Positions 1-7,702 of a stretch of 11,264 nucleotides of DNA are shown here, one piece after another (the stretch's first letter is position 1; the number at the start of each line of letters is the position of its first letter). Where the stretch lies: contig CATWBR010000107.1 in assembly GCA_958349075.1 (NCBI GenBank), positions 1-11,264 of the forward strand. The letters run 5' to 3'. The stretch comes from an uncultured Clostridium sp. GTDB taxonomy: Bacteria; Bacillota; Clostridia; Lachnospirales; Lachnospiraceae. A model generated the notes under the pieces. That model was given only the letters and a program-made list of their open reading frames with translations, did not search any database and had not been told where the DNA came from. The translations under genes and the position numbers were made by a program.

Positions 1-765
1 CTAAAACAGCATTTCTATAAATAATTTAATAATCAGTACGGCCGCGATGACAAGCATCATCGGGCGGATAAATTTCGCCCCCTTGCGGATTGCCATCCCG
101 GAACCTGCATATCCGCCCAGGATACCGCATATGGCAACCGGAACCGCATAGTTCCAGAGTATTTTACCCGCCAGCAGGTACGACAGGGTTCCCGCCAGTG
201 TGGAACTGAACACGGCGACCTTGGCATTGCCGGACGCCTTTGTCAGATCGTAGCGCAGAAGTTTTGTATAGAGAATAATGGCAAGCGTCCCGGAACCCGG
301 TCCCAGCATGCCGTCGTAGGCTCCCATTATAAGTCCTGTGACTACCCAGAAGACGATTTTCTTTTTCCCGGCCACCTCGTCCGAACGATCCACCTCCGGG
401 TACTTTTTATTGACCAGGATCAGAACCGCCACGAACGGCAGGGAGCCGAGGAGCATCAGGCTGAGCGGCCGTTCCGGCATCCAGAGCACGATTCTGGAGG
501 CCAGGATGGAACAGCAGAACGTGACCGCCCCGACAAAAGAGGCCGCCTTTATATCGATCAGGTGATTCTTTAAATATCTTCCCGCCGACATCGCCGTGCT
601 GATATTACAGCACAGTTTATTGCATGCATATGCATTATGTACCGGCATACCGGTAAACAGATACGCCGGGAGTGAGAGAAGTCCTCCCCCTCCCGAAATC
701 GCATCCACAAAGCTGGCCAAAAACATAATCGGGCATAAGAACAGAAGTGATGTTACATAGTCCAT
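1..765 (-). CDS. TauE/SafE (TSUP) family membrane permease
   Basis: A polytopic membrane protein of 254 residues, complete: its TAG stop is at positions 1-3 of the window. The sequence is almost entirely hydrophobic segments (about seven to eight membrane spans) in two halves. Each half carries a glycine-rich signature typical of the family: DAISGGGG near residues 21-28 and GPGSG near 155-159, the latter followed by a KASGNAKV stretch. TSUP proteins export or import small organic or sulfur anions such as sulfite, sulfoacetate or sulfonates; the substrate cannot be read here. Two ATGs are possible (771 and 765). I prefer 765 because GGAG lies about 8 bases upstream of it but only 2 bases from the other. 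It starts about 48 bases after the PBP stop on the same strand, so it may be the last gene of the cluster, though it has no obvious link to cell wall growth. Confidence 0.9.
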   Translation of the reverse strand: MDYVTSLLFLCPIMFLASFVDAISGGGGLLSLPAYLFTGMPVHNAYACNKLCCNISTAMSAGRYLKNHLIDIKAASFVGAVTFCCSILASRIVLWMPERPLSLMLLGSLPFVAVLILVNKKYPEVDRSDEVAGKKKIVFWVVTGLIMGAYDGMLGPGSGTLAIILYTKLLRYDLTKASGNAKVAVFSSTLAGTLSYLLAGKILWNYAVPVAICGILGGYAGSGMAIRKGAKFIRPMMLVIAAVLIIKLFIEMLF

Positions 766-813
766 GATCATTTCTCCATCTTTAGATTTTATAGGATAAA
801 GCCTTTACCGGTC

Positions 814-2484
814 TCACTGTCTTCCCAGATAGGCATCGAATACGGCACGTGCAATCGGGGCCGCTACCTTGCCGCCGGAGCCTGCCTCCTCCACGATCAC
901 GCTGATCGCGATCTTCGGATTGTCGGCCGGCGCGTAGCCCACAAACCAGGAATGTGTCTCCTTTCCCGTCTCGAACTCGGCGGAACCTGTCTTTCCTGCT
1001 GCCGAATAGGAAGCGCCCCGGAGCGCGGAACCCGTCCCGAAATCCACCACGCTCTTCATCAGCTCCGCCATCATCTGTGCATCCGTTGCCGACAGCGGAC
1101 TGCCGCCGGAGGACGGCAGAAACTTCTTCACGGTCTGGCCGCCGACGTTTTCCACATGGTCAACCAGATATGGTTTCATCAATGTACCGCCGTTGGCTAT
1201 GGCCGAGACAATCAGGAGATTGTGCAGCGGCGTGATCTGGGTCTTCCCCTGTCCGATGGATGTCTGCAGCTTCTCCCAGTCATCCGCCCCTCCGGTCATC
1301 GTAAACGAACTCTGGTTATAAGGCAGGGCGTAGGGCAGGGCGGAATTAAACAGGAGCTGATCCGCCAGCGTGTGAAAGCTGTCGGGATTCAGTGAAAGTC
1401 CGATCTCCGCGAATGCCCCGTTGCAGGAGTTGGCAAACGCCTGGATCAGGTTCTGCTGCCCATGGGCCTCACTGTGGTAACACTTGATGGTATATTCCCC
1501 TGTCTGATAGGAACCGTCACAGTTAAATGTAAAGTCCTGCCAGGTGGAGGGATTTTCCCTGATGTATTCGAGGGCCGTCACAATCTTAAATGTGGAGCCC
1601 GGGGGATAGAGTCCCTGCGTCGCACGGTTTACGAGCTGGGCCTTGGTATTGTCGGGGGCAATCAGCTCCTGCCACTTCTCATCCACCAGATTGGCATTGA
1701 AATTCGGCTGGGAGACCATGCAGAGAATCTTCCCGGTATCCGGTTCCATGGCAATCACCGCTCCCCGGTTGCCGCCCAGTGCATCCGATGCCACCTTCTG
1801 CAGCTCCAGATCCAGCGTTGTCACCACATTATCACCGAGATTCTTTTCACCGCGCAGCTCGTTGATTACCTTCTCAAGCAGATTGACATGGGATGAAAGC
1901 AGGTAAAAATTGGCCAGCGATTCGATTCCGGTCTTCCCGTTCAGCCCCGAATAACCAACCGAATGCACAAACAGGTAGTCAAAGGGATAATATCTGGTCT
2001 CCGTCCCGTCCTGGTCAACCCTGGTCCCGGCGAGAACCGTCTTATCGCTGCTCATGATGCTTCCCCTGATAATCCGGTCGGCAAACTGGTCAAGCCTTGC
2101 ATTGTAAGAGCTGCCGATGACATTCTCACTCTTAAACTGGATGAACCAGCCAAGGTATCCGGCCATCAGCACAAAGATGATGGAAAAAGCATAGGTGAGC
2201 CTCAGGATGTTCTTATTGGCCCTGGCCCTGCCTTCTCCCGCATCCTTCCGGAATTTCTTAAATCCCAGGTCTTTGCTGGACTTCTTTATCTGAAACCGCT
2301 TTCCAAAAGTTCCCTCCTGCTTTCCCTTCACGGATGGTCTGCCCTTTACGGAAGGTCTGCCCTTACCGGATCGATCGCCTCCGCTCTTCTCTTTAACGGT
2401 TTTCTTTTCCCCGGTCTTCTTTTCTACAGTCTTCTTTTCCCCGGTTTTCTTCACTTCGTTGGAGTTCTGATCACTCAGTTTCAT
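814..2484 (-). CDS. Class B penicillin-binding protein (transpeptidase), SEDS partner
   Basis: A peptidoglycan D,D-transpeptidase of 556 residues. All three active-site motifs are present: STFK (Ser about 297, Lys about 300), SCN (about 353-355) and KTG (about 498-500). A single membrane anchor lies at about 96-116, followed by a short RGSIMSSD-type stretch resembling the conserved class B N-terminal motif. The pedestal domain is short, as in the PbpA proteins of Gram-positives. The cytoplasmic tail of about 95 residues is unusually long, very basic and internally repeated. I chose the ATG at 2484 because AGGAGG sits exactly 6 bases upstream; the in-frame ATG at 2505 has only a weak site. The start overlaps the end of the upstream SEDS gene by 14 bases, so translation is probably coupled. 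It is expected to crosslink the strands made by that protein, for elongation or division; which of the two cannot be told. Confidence 0.95.
   Translation of the reverse strand: MKLSDQNSNEVKKTGEKKTVEKKTGEKKTVKEKSGGDRSGKGRPSVKGRPSVKGKQEGTFGKRFQIKKSSKDLGFKKFRKDAGEGRARANKNILRLTYAFSIIFVLMAGYLGWFIQFKSENVIGSSYNARLDQFADRIIRGSIMSSDKTVLAGTRVDQDGTETRYYPFDYLFVHSVGYSGLNGKTGIESLANFYLLSSHVNLLEKVINELRGEKNLGDNVVTTLDLELQKVASDALGGNRGAVIAMEPDTGKILCMVSQPNFNANLVDEKWQELIAPDNTKAQLVNRATQGLYPPGSTFKIVTALEYIRENPSTWQDFTFNCDGSYQTGEYTIKCYHSEAHGQQNLIQAFANSCNGAFAEIGLSLNPDSFHTLADQLLFNSALPYALPYNQSSFTMTGGADDWEKLQTSIGQGKTQITPLHNLLIVSAIANGGTLMKPYLVDHVENVGGQTVKKFLPSSGGSPLSATDAQMMAELMKSVVDFGTGSALRGASYSAAGKTGSAEFETGKETHSWFVGYAPADNPKIAISVIVEEAGSGGKVAAPIARAVFDAYLGRQ
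2326..2361 (-). repeat. Tandem 18-bp repeat in PBP tail (GRPSVK x2)
   Basis: Two consecutive copies of an 18-base unit encode GRPSVK-GRPSVK in the basic cytoplasmic tail of the PBP. They are followed by a partial third (GK). The copies are near-identical at DNA level, suggesting recent slippage duplication. Confidence 0.75.
2392..2451 (-). repeat. Tandem 15-bp repeat in PBP tail (KKT[G/V]E x4)
   Basis: Four 15-base units encode KKTGE, KKTVE, KKTGE, KKTVK. Units 1 and 3, and units 2 and 4, resemble each other most, suggesting a 30-base duplication of a pair. The repeat is in frame, lies in the cytoplasmic tail of the PBP, and a change of copy number would leave the frame intact. Confidence 0.75.
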
Positions 2485-3799
2485 AATCTTCCTCCTCTTC
2501 TTCATTTCTCTTCAGGATAAAGAGCCCCTGAATCACGCTGAACAGGATGAATGTACTTAATATAGAACTTCCTCCGTAACTGACAAAAGGCAGCGTAACA
2601 CCGGTGGACGGGATAAACTTGATAACGCCTCCGATGGTCAGGAATACCTGGACAATATAGACCGTTCCCAGCCCGAATGCAATCAGCTTATAAAATACGG
2701 CCTGCATATTCGTGGCAATCAGCATAAACTGTAAAAAACAGCCCAGACAGATCAGGATAATGCAGAGCGCAAAGATGCCGCCCAGCTCCTCCGATATGGC
2801 GGCGAAGATAAAGTCCTTTTCCACGACCGGGATCTTTTTCGGCATTCCCTGATAGAGTCCCATCCCGAACCAGCCGCCCGTGCCGATGGCAAACAGAGCC
2901 TGGGTGACCTGATATCCCTTCCCTGCAATATCATTCCAGGGATTCTGCCAGGCCTCCACGCGCACGCGCACATGGGAAAACATCTTATAAGCAGCCATTG
3001 CCGCCACCATACCGCAGCCCGCGCCGGCCCCAAGATAGAACCAGTTGGATGTGGCGATAAAAAGCATCAGAAGATACGTCACAAAAAAGATGAGGGCGCT
3101 TCCCAAATCCTTTGACAGCACCAGCACCAGGACGTGAGCAGCCGCTACCGCCGTCGTGATTACAATCGTCCTAAAATCGGTGGAGCGGTAAAACATCGTT
3201 GCCACAAAGAAAACAAAACTGATTTTGACAAATTCCGACGGCTGGAAAGAAAAGCCCCCGATACTGATGGCGAGCTGCGCCCCATAGCTGGTACTTCCCA
3301 GGATGCAGACCGTGAGGAGAAGCAGCAGGCCGATGGTTCCGTATACCCACGGAATCTTTGACAACTGCCACGTCCTGTCGATGATAAAAGGAATAATCAT
3401 CGTAATCACGGCGGCTACGGCCACAATGACAAACTGTCTGACTGCCCTGTCGAAGGAAATCCTGGTCAGCATGATAAAACTGACGCACAGAAGCATACAG
3501 GTATTATTGAGCAGCAGCCTGGACAGATTGTGGTAAAACATCCTGTAAAAGACCTGGTACAGCAGGAAAAACAAAAGCTGGGCGCCGAAAAACATCAGCG
3601 TCCTTTCATCTTCCGTCCGAAGGTAAATCACCGCATAAGCCAGGACATGGATAAAAAACAGGGCAACATTCTGAAGCCTGCATACCTTGTTCCTGGAATA
3701 ATCATCCCTCATCGCAAAAAACCGGAAATTATAGTATGTGTAAATTGCTATCAGCAGTATCATCAGATACTTTGATAATGTTGTAACAAGATTAATCAC
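2471..3799 (-). CDS. SEDS family peptidoglycan polymerase (RodA/FtsW/SpoVE)
   Basis: A 442-residue polytopic membrane protein. SEDS proteins polymerise lipid II into glycan strands and work as a complex with a class B PBP, here encoded next in line. Family marks are FQPSEFVK (about 185-193), SKDLGSALIFF (about 229), GGWFGMGLYQG (about 308-318), the VEKDFIFAAISEELG loop with the presumed catalytic Asp at about 329, and IPSTGVTLPFVSYGGSS (about 396-412). About 100 extra N-terminal residues with additional membrane spans precede the common core, as in the longer actinobacterial and clostridial type. The start is GTG at 3799 with AGGTGAG just upstream; the U32 gene stop lies 8 bases before it. 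The C-terminus is a run of acids (EEEEEDYETE). Whether it acts in elongation, division or sporulation is not readable; context with a ZapA gene gives only a mild hint of division. Confidence 0.95.
   Translation of the reverse strand: MINLVTTLSKYLMILLIAIYTYYNFRFFAMRDDYSRNKVCRLQNVALFFIHVLAYAVIYLRTEDERTLMFFGAQLLFFLLYQVFYRMFYHNLSRLLLNNTCMLLCVSFIMLTRISFDRAVRQFVIVAVAAVITMIIPFIIDRTWQLSKIPWVYGTIGLLLLLTVCILGSTSYGAQLAISIGGFSFQPSEFVKISFVFFVATMFYRSTDFRTIVITTAVAAAHVLVLVLSKDLGSALIFFVTYLLMLFIATSNWFYLGAGAGCGMVAAMAAYKMFSHVRVRVEAWQNPWNDIAGKGYQVTQALFAIGTGGWFGMGLYQGMPKKIPVVEKDFIFAAISEELGGIFALCIILICLGCFLQFMLIATNMQAVFYKLIAFGLGTVYIVQVFLTIGGVIKFIPSTGVTLPFVSYGGSSILSTFILFSVIQGLFILKRNEEEEEDYETE
2488..2496 (-). promoter_or_regulatory. 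Ribosome binding site of the PBP gene inside the SEDS gene
   Basis: AGGAGGAAG on the minus strand, with AGGAGG 6 bases from the ATG at 2484. The same bases encode part of the acidic C-terminus of the upstream protein. This site decides the PBP start and implies coupled translation. Confidence 0.8.
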
Positions 3800-3807
3800 A
3801 TTCTCAC

Positions 3808-6093
3808 CTATTCAATCCCTCGTTTAAAATGGCCTCTCGTAAAATCTCCCTGTAGCTCCGTCTCTCTCCCTTCCAGGAAACAGCCGGAAAAAGCTCTGAT
3901 CACAGTCCGTATTTCTTCCCTGCTCTCGCCGGTGAAATTAAGCCTCAGGCTCTCAGGCCCCAGCCTGTCTATGATCTTCCTTTCCTTTAAAAGGGACAGG
4001 GGACTGGAGTTGTAAATTGTATTATAACAGAAACGGCAGTGGTTCTTTACCGGGAATTCCTTACCCATTCTGTCTTTCAGGGAAAGAAGCTCCGGCTTTT
4101 TCGTACAGGCTTCCACTGTCTTCTTCATACATTGGGCCGTCACCATCATCGGAAGACGTCCGTAGACAATCAGCTCGCTGCCGCAGCATCCCTTCTCCTC
4201 TAATTCCCTGCTGTTAAGCTCCACCGGGAGCGTAAAACGGAACCGGAATCCGGATGCCATCCGCACCGTCATCTTCTCTGCTTCCCGGTTCATCGTATAA
4301 ATTCCGTAGTCCATGAGGACGGTAAGCTCCTTTAGAGCCGGGAATTCTTCCACCCATCCGCTGATGAGCCCGATTTCCTCCCAAGACCTGACAACCACGC
4401 CGTCAAAGCCCGCACCGGCAAAAAGCTCCCTGTTTTCTTCAAAGAAGCGGGAGGCCTCCTCCCTGAAAATGTGGGGCAGCGTGAGGTAGCAGCGCTTTCC
4501 CGCCCTGTGGCAGCGTCCGGCTGCATTTTTCCAGGATGCGGCGTCAAAGCAGGCGCTGTCCAGGTAAATACTGTCTACTCCACTCTCCTGCAGGACCGTT
4601 TCAAAGGCTTCCGGCTCTTCCAGGGATACAGTAAGACGGTAGGTTGCTTTCTCCCCGCCCGTTTCAGCTCCCCTGCATGTCTCTTTAGCACCGTCATCCG
4701 GCCGTGCTTCACTCTTCTTCGCCGGAAGCTCACCGGCGGCGCTCTCTGCGGAAGCTCTCCTGAACGGATCCAGTAATCTTTCTTCCAGTTCCGTAAAGGC
4801 CTGTCTTCTCAATTCGTTCAGCTCCTGGATCGGCACAAAGGGCGCTCCCGCCGTTTCCACCTTGAGATCCTCGAAATAAAACGGAGTGTTTCCCGTCTTT
4901 CCGATCTGTTTTGCGATTCTATCCTCCGTGGCCGGCTGGTTCTTCGCCGTTTCGACCATGCCGCCCGAGACGGTAACGGATACGCTTTCGCTCTCCTTCG
5001 CCTCCCTCATCTTCCGATTGCAGGTAAGTGTGAGGGACAGCGGTTCTCCCTCCCTGACAACGGCTGATCCAGTGACGGGTTCTCTGACAACGGCCTCCAC
5101 ATAAGTCTCATCCAGATACCGGTACAGTTCCCTGTTCTCTTCCCGGAAAGCCGGTTTTTCCTTCATAACGACCATATCACGGCCATTGTGCTGCCTGTAA
5201 TATCCTTCGGTCTGGCCTCCGCGGTCAAAGAGATCCAGGAGTTTCTTCCTGTCCGCCGCGTCGACGCGGTAACCTTCCCTGCCCTTCTCCAGATAGAGAT
5301 CCGCATATTTTCTGTATATGCTTACCACTCCCGCCGTATAACGGGGGCTCTTCATCCGGCCTTCGATTTTCATCGAATATACGCCTGCTTCGATGAGATC
5401 CGGCAGGATGTCCAGGGTGCAAAGATCTTTCAGGCTCAGGACGTAGCGTTCGTCTTTGTTATTTAACGTTTTTCCTTCCTGTTTTACATCAAACGGAAGG
5501 CGGCAGGTCTGGGCGCATCTTCCCCTGTTGCCGCTGCGTCCGCCGATCAGGCTGCTGAACAGACACTGCCCGGAGTAACAGTAGCACAGCGCTCCGTGGA
5601 CAAAGCTCTCTATCTCAGCTCCCGTTTCATCATGGATTTCCTTTATTTCCCGCAGTGACAGTTCCCTGGCCGTGACAATCCGGGCGGCTCCAAGCTTCAT
5701 CATCAGTCCGGCTCCCCGTGGGCCGGTTATCGTCATCTGGGTGCTGGCATGAACCGGAAGGTCCGGAAAATGCTCTCTGATATAGGAAAAAACTCCCATA
5801 TCCTGAACAATCACCGCGTCCAGTCCCTGTCTGTAGTAAGGCTCCAGATACCCGTACAAACCATCCAGTTCCCTTTCCTTTACCAGTGTGTTTACCGTCA
5901 TATAGAGCCGGCAGCCATGCAGATGAACATAGTCGATTGCCTCCAGCATCCTGTCTTCGTCGGGATTGTCGGCATAAGCCCTGGCGCCGAAACGGCTGCC
6001 GCCGATATAAACGGCATCCGCACCGGCCGCCACGGCCGCCTTCATACTTTCAAATGACCCGGCCGGAGCCAGAATCTCTACTTTTTTCTTCAT
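3808..6093 (-). CDS. U32 family protein with DUF3656 domain (RlhA/TrhP-like)
   Basis: A 761-residue member of the U32 'peptidase' family. The N-terminal core starts EILAPAGSFESMKAAV and includes a YIGG motif; the region CYCYSGQCLFSS to GRCAQTC (about 170-197) carries cysteines. Cys at about 170, 177, 193 and 225 resemble in spacing the Fe-S ligand set I recall for UbiU; this is an inference from memory. A variable charged linker (about 440-480) leads to a second half ending with a CRFC motif (about 686-689). Characterised relatives (RlhA on 23S rRNA, TrhP on tRNA, UbiU/V on ubiquinone) are hydroxylation enzymes rather than proteases, so an RNA hydroxylase role is the best guess. I chose ATG 6093, with GGAG 9 bases upstream, over ATG 6108, which has no site. 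It lies between zapA and the SEDS gene. Confidence 0.9.
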   Translation of the reverse strand: MKKKVEILAPAGSFESMKAAVAAGADAVYIGGSRFGARAYADNPDEDRMLEAIDYVHLHGCRLYMTVNTLVKERELDGLYGYLEPYYRQGLDAVIVQDMGVFSYIREHFPDLPVHASTQMTITGPRGAGLMMKLGAARIVTARELSLREIKEIHDETGAEIESFVHGALCYCYSGQCLFSSLIGGRSGNRGRCAQTCRLPFDVKQEGKTLNNKDERYVLSLKDLCTLDILPDLIEAGVYSMKIEGRMKSPRYTAGVVSIYRKYADLYLEKGREGYRVDAADRKKLLDLFDRGGQTEGYYRQHNGRDMVVMKEKPAFREENRELYRYLDETYVEAVVREPVTGSAVVREGEPLSLTLTCNRKMREAKESESVSVTVSGGMVETAKNQPATEDRIAKQIGKTGNTPFYFEDLKVETAGAPFVPIQELNELRRQAFTELEERLLDPFRRASAESAAGELPAKKSEARPDDGAKETCRGAETGGEKATYRLTVSLEEPEAFETVLQESGVDSIYLDSACFDAASWKNAAGRCHRAGKRCYLTLPHIFREEASRFFEENRELFAGAGFDGVVVRSWEEIGLISGWVEEFPALKELTVLMDYGIYTMNREAEKMTVRMASGFRFRFTLPVELNSRELEEKGCCGSELIVYGRLPMMVTAQCMKKTVEACTKKPELLSLKDRMGKEFPVKNHCRFCYNTIYNSSPLSLLKERKIIDRLGPESLRLNFTGESREEIRTVIRAFSGCFLEGRETELQGDFTRGHFKRGIE

Positions 6094-6113
6094 AAATGCA
6101 AACTCCATTCTAT

Positions 6114-6172
6114 AAAAAACGACAGGCTGATGTACCGCAAAGCCCTCTCAGGATTCTGCGTTTCCATCAGCC
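6114..6172 (-). terminator. Hairpin with U-run between zapA and the U32 gene
   Basis: On the minus strand GGCTGATG (6172-6165) pairs perfectly with CATCAGCC (6132-6125), and an inner CGCA/TGCG pair extends the stem. Six T residues follow at 6119-6114. The U-run begins 5 bases after the stem, which is less tight than a textbook terminator, so a partial terminator, attenuator or processing hairpin is possible. It lies in the 120-base gap before the U32 gene. Confidence 0.45.
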
Positions 6173-6213
6173 CTCTTCTATCTGTGAATGTGCGCGGCCA
6201 CTCCGTGGCTTCG

Positions 6214-6636
6214 CTACTCCGCCTGCTGTTCCTGCTCCGCGTCCCTGCCGCGGGCGCTCTCCAGAGCCTCCAGCGTCTTATATTTTTCAAGTTCCACCTT
6301 TATTGCCTCCAGCTTCATCTGTGTGCTGACCAGCTCGTGTTTCAGGCGGTACGTCTCCTTTTCCAGCTCCTCTTTCTGGGCGGCCAGAAGTCCGGCGTGC
6401 TCACGCTCCTTGAAATAGTCATCGGCAATATTTAAGTATGTCATCACATTCTGATAATCTTCCGGCTGCTTCCTGAAACCGTCCTGTCTCTGCAGGCCGG
6501 CAATCTTGTCATTTAATTAGCTGGCGACCTGCTGAAGGTAGCTCTCTTCCTCCAGACCGCCCAGTGTATATATTTTTCCGGCAATTAAAACGTCTGTATA
6601 ATTCTTGGAACCCATCTTTTCCATCTTCTCTTTCAT
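6214..6636 (-). pseudogene. zapA: zapA-like cell division gene interrupted by an in-frame TAA
   Basis: Reading from ATG 6636 gives MKEKMEKMGSKNYTDVLIAG, then a sequence ending YLQQVAS, then TAA at complement 6519-6517 (codon 40). The same frame continues LNDKIAGLQRQDGFRKQP and on to a long charged coiled coil ending at 6214. The frame is intact on both sides of the stop, so a single base change (TAT or TAC to TAA, a tyrosine in VASYLNDKI-like relatives) explains the break. ZapA binds FtsZ and bundles protofilaments; the full product would be about 140 residues, longer than the Bacillus protein because of the coiled-coil tail. ATG 6615 (MGSKN) is an alternative start with AGAGAAG upstream. It lies about 50 bases after ruvB. 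Either a real nonsense mutation or a sequencing error; a restart at GTG/ATG 6447/6444 could yield only the coiled coil. Confidence 0.8.
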
Positions 6637-6688
6637 TTGTAATTTGGAACCGTTCAATACCAATCAAACAGTTACTGTAATCTATCTG

Positions 6689-7678
6689 TTACTGCAGTCC
6701 CAGGTGATGATAGGCGGCTTCCGTCGCTACCCTGCCCCTCGGCGTCCTGTTAATGAATCCATTCATCAGAAGATACGGTTCATAGACATCCTCAAGCGTC
6801 CCGGAATCCTCTCCGAGAGCTGCCGCCAGGGTGTCCAGTCCCACGGGACCTCCTGAAAATTTCTCAATCATAATCGTAAGGATTGCCCGGTCGTTATTAT
6901 CCAGGCCCAGTTTATCCACATCCAGAATATCCAGGGCAAAATCCGCGACTTCCTTTGTAATCACCCCGTCATACTTCACCTGGGCAAAATCCCTTACCCG
7001 CTTAAGAAGACGGTTGGCAAGCCTTGGCGTACCCCGGGAGCGTCTCGCAATCTCGTATGCTCCCCGCTCTTCTATCTCCACATTCATCACTCTCGCAGAG
7101 CGGAGAATGATGGTCTTTAACTCCTCCGGCATGTAAAAATCCATCTTCTGGACAATGCCGAACCTGTCCCGGAGAGGTGCCGTCAGAAGTCCCGCCCGGG
7201 TGGTTGCCCCAACGAGCGTAAACTTCGGAAGTTCCAAACGGATCGAACGGGCGGTTGAATCTTTTCCCAGCATAATATCGATCGCATAATCCTCCATCGC
7301 AGGATAGAGGACTTCCTCCACCTGCCGGTTCAGACGGTGAATCTCATCCACAAAGAGGACGTCTCCCTCCTGGAGACCGTTCAGTATTGCCGCAATCTCA
7401 CCCGGTTTCTCGATCGCCGGTCCGGAGGTCACCTTCATCTTCACACCCATCTCATTGGCGATAATTCCGCAGAGCGTCGTCTTGCCGAGGCCCGGAGGCC
7501 CGTAAAACAGGACATGATCGAGAGCTTCACCCCTCGACTTGGCTGCGTCTATGAAAACCTTCAGTGTGGATTTTATCTTTTCCTGGCCAATGTATTCACT
7601 CAAATACTGGGGCCGCAGGCTGCTCTCTATGCGCTCGTCCTCTTCCGTAATCTCAGTTGTAATAATTCTCCTGCTCAT
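6689..7678 (-). CDS. ruvB: Holliday junction branch migration ATPase RuvB
   Basis: A 329-residue AAA+ motor that, with RuvA, drives branch migration of Holliday junctions during recombination repair. Seen in the sequence: Walker A GPPGLGKT at 60-67, Walker B VLFVDE with Asp-Glu at 111-112, sensor GATTR at about 157-161, the LRDRFG stretch with the presumed arginine finger at about 170, and [19 protein letters not shown] in the small ATPase domain. The C-terminal winged-helix DNA-binding domain ends with the usual [15 protein letters not shown] stretch. Length is normal for the family. The ATG at 7678 has GGGAAG upstream and lies 24 bases after the ruvA stop. No ruvC is in the window, as is usual in Firmicutes, where RecU resolves junctions. 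Confidence 0.99.
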   Translation of the reverse strand: MSRRIITTEITEEDERIESSLRPQYLSEYIGQEKIKSTLKVFIDAAKSRGEALDHVLFYGPPGLGKTTLCGIIANEMGVKMKVTSGPAIEKPGEIAAILNGLQEGDVLFVDEIHRLNRQVEEVLYPAMEDYAIDIMLGKDSTARSIRLELPKFTLVGATTRAGLLTAPLRDRFGIVQKMDFYMPEELKTIILRSARVMNVEIEERGAYEIARRSRGTPRLANRLLKRVRDFAQVKYDGVITKEVADFALDILDVDKLGLDNNDRAILTIMIEKFSGGPVGLDTLAAALGEDSGTLEDVYEPYLLMNGFINRTPRGRVATEAAYHHLGLQ

Positions 7679-7702
7679 ATTGCACTTCCCGCTCTCCCAC
7701 TC

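Noticed and set aside
789..805. GGTAAAG/CTTTATCC imperfect dyad after the PBP gene as a terminator
   Set aside because: The stem is short with a bulge and no T-run follows on the minus strand, so transcription probably continues into the permease gene.
2485..2505. Longer start for the PBP at ATG 2505
   Set aside because: Only a weak site upstream, whereas ATG 2484 has AGGAGG 6 bases away.
6094..6108. Longer start for the U32 protein at ATG 6108
   Set aside because: No ribosome site upstream; ATG 6093 has GGAG at good distance and begins at the conserved KKKVEILAPAGS.
6511..6519. Frameshift as the cause of the zapA break
   Set aside because: The frame before and after the TAA is the same and both sides give ZapA-like sequence, so a base substitution is enough.
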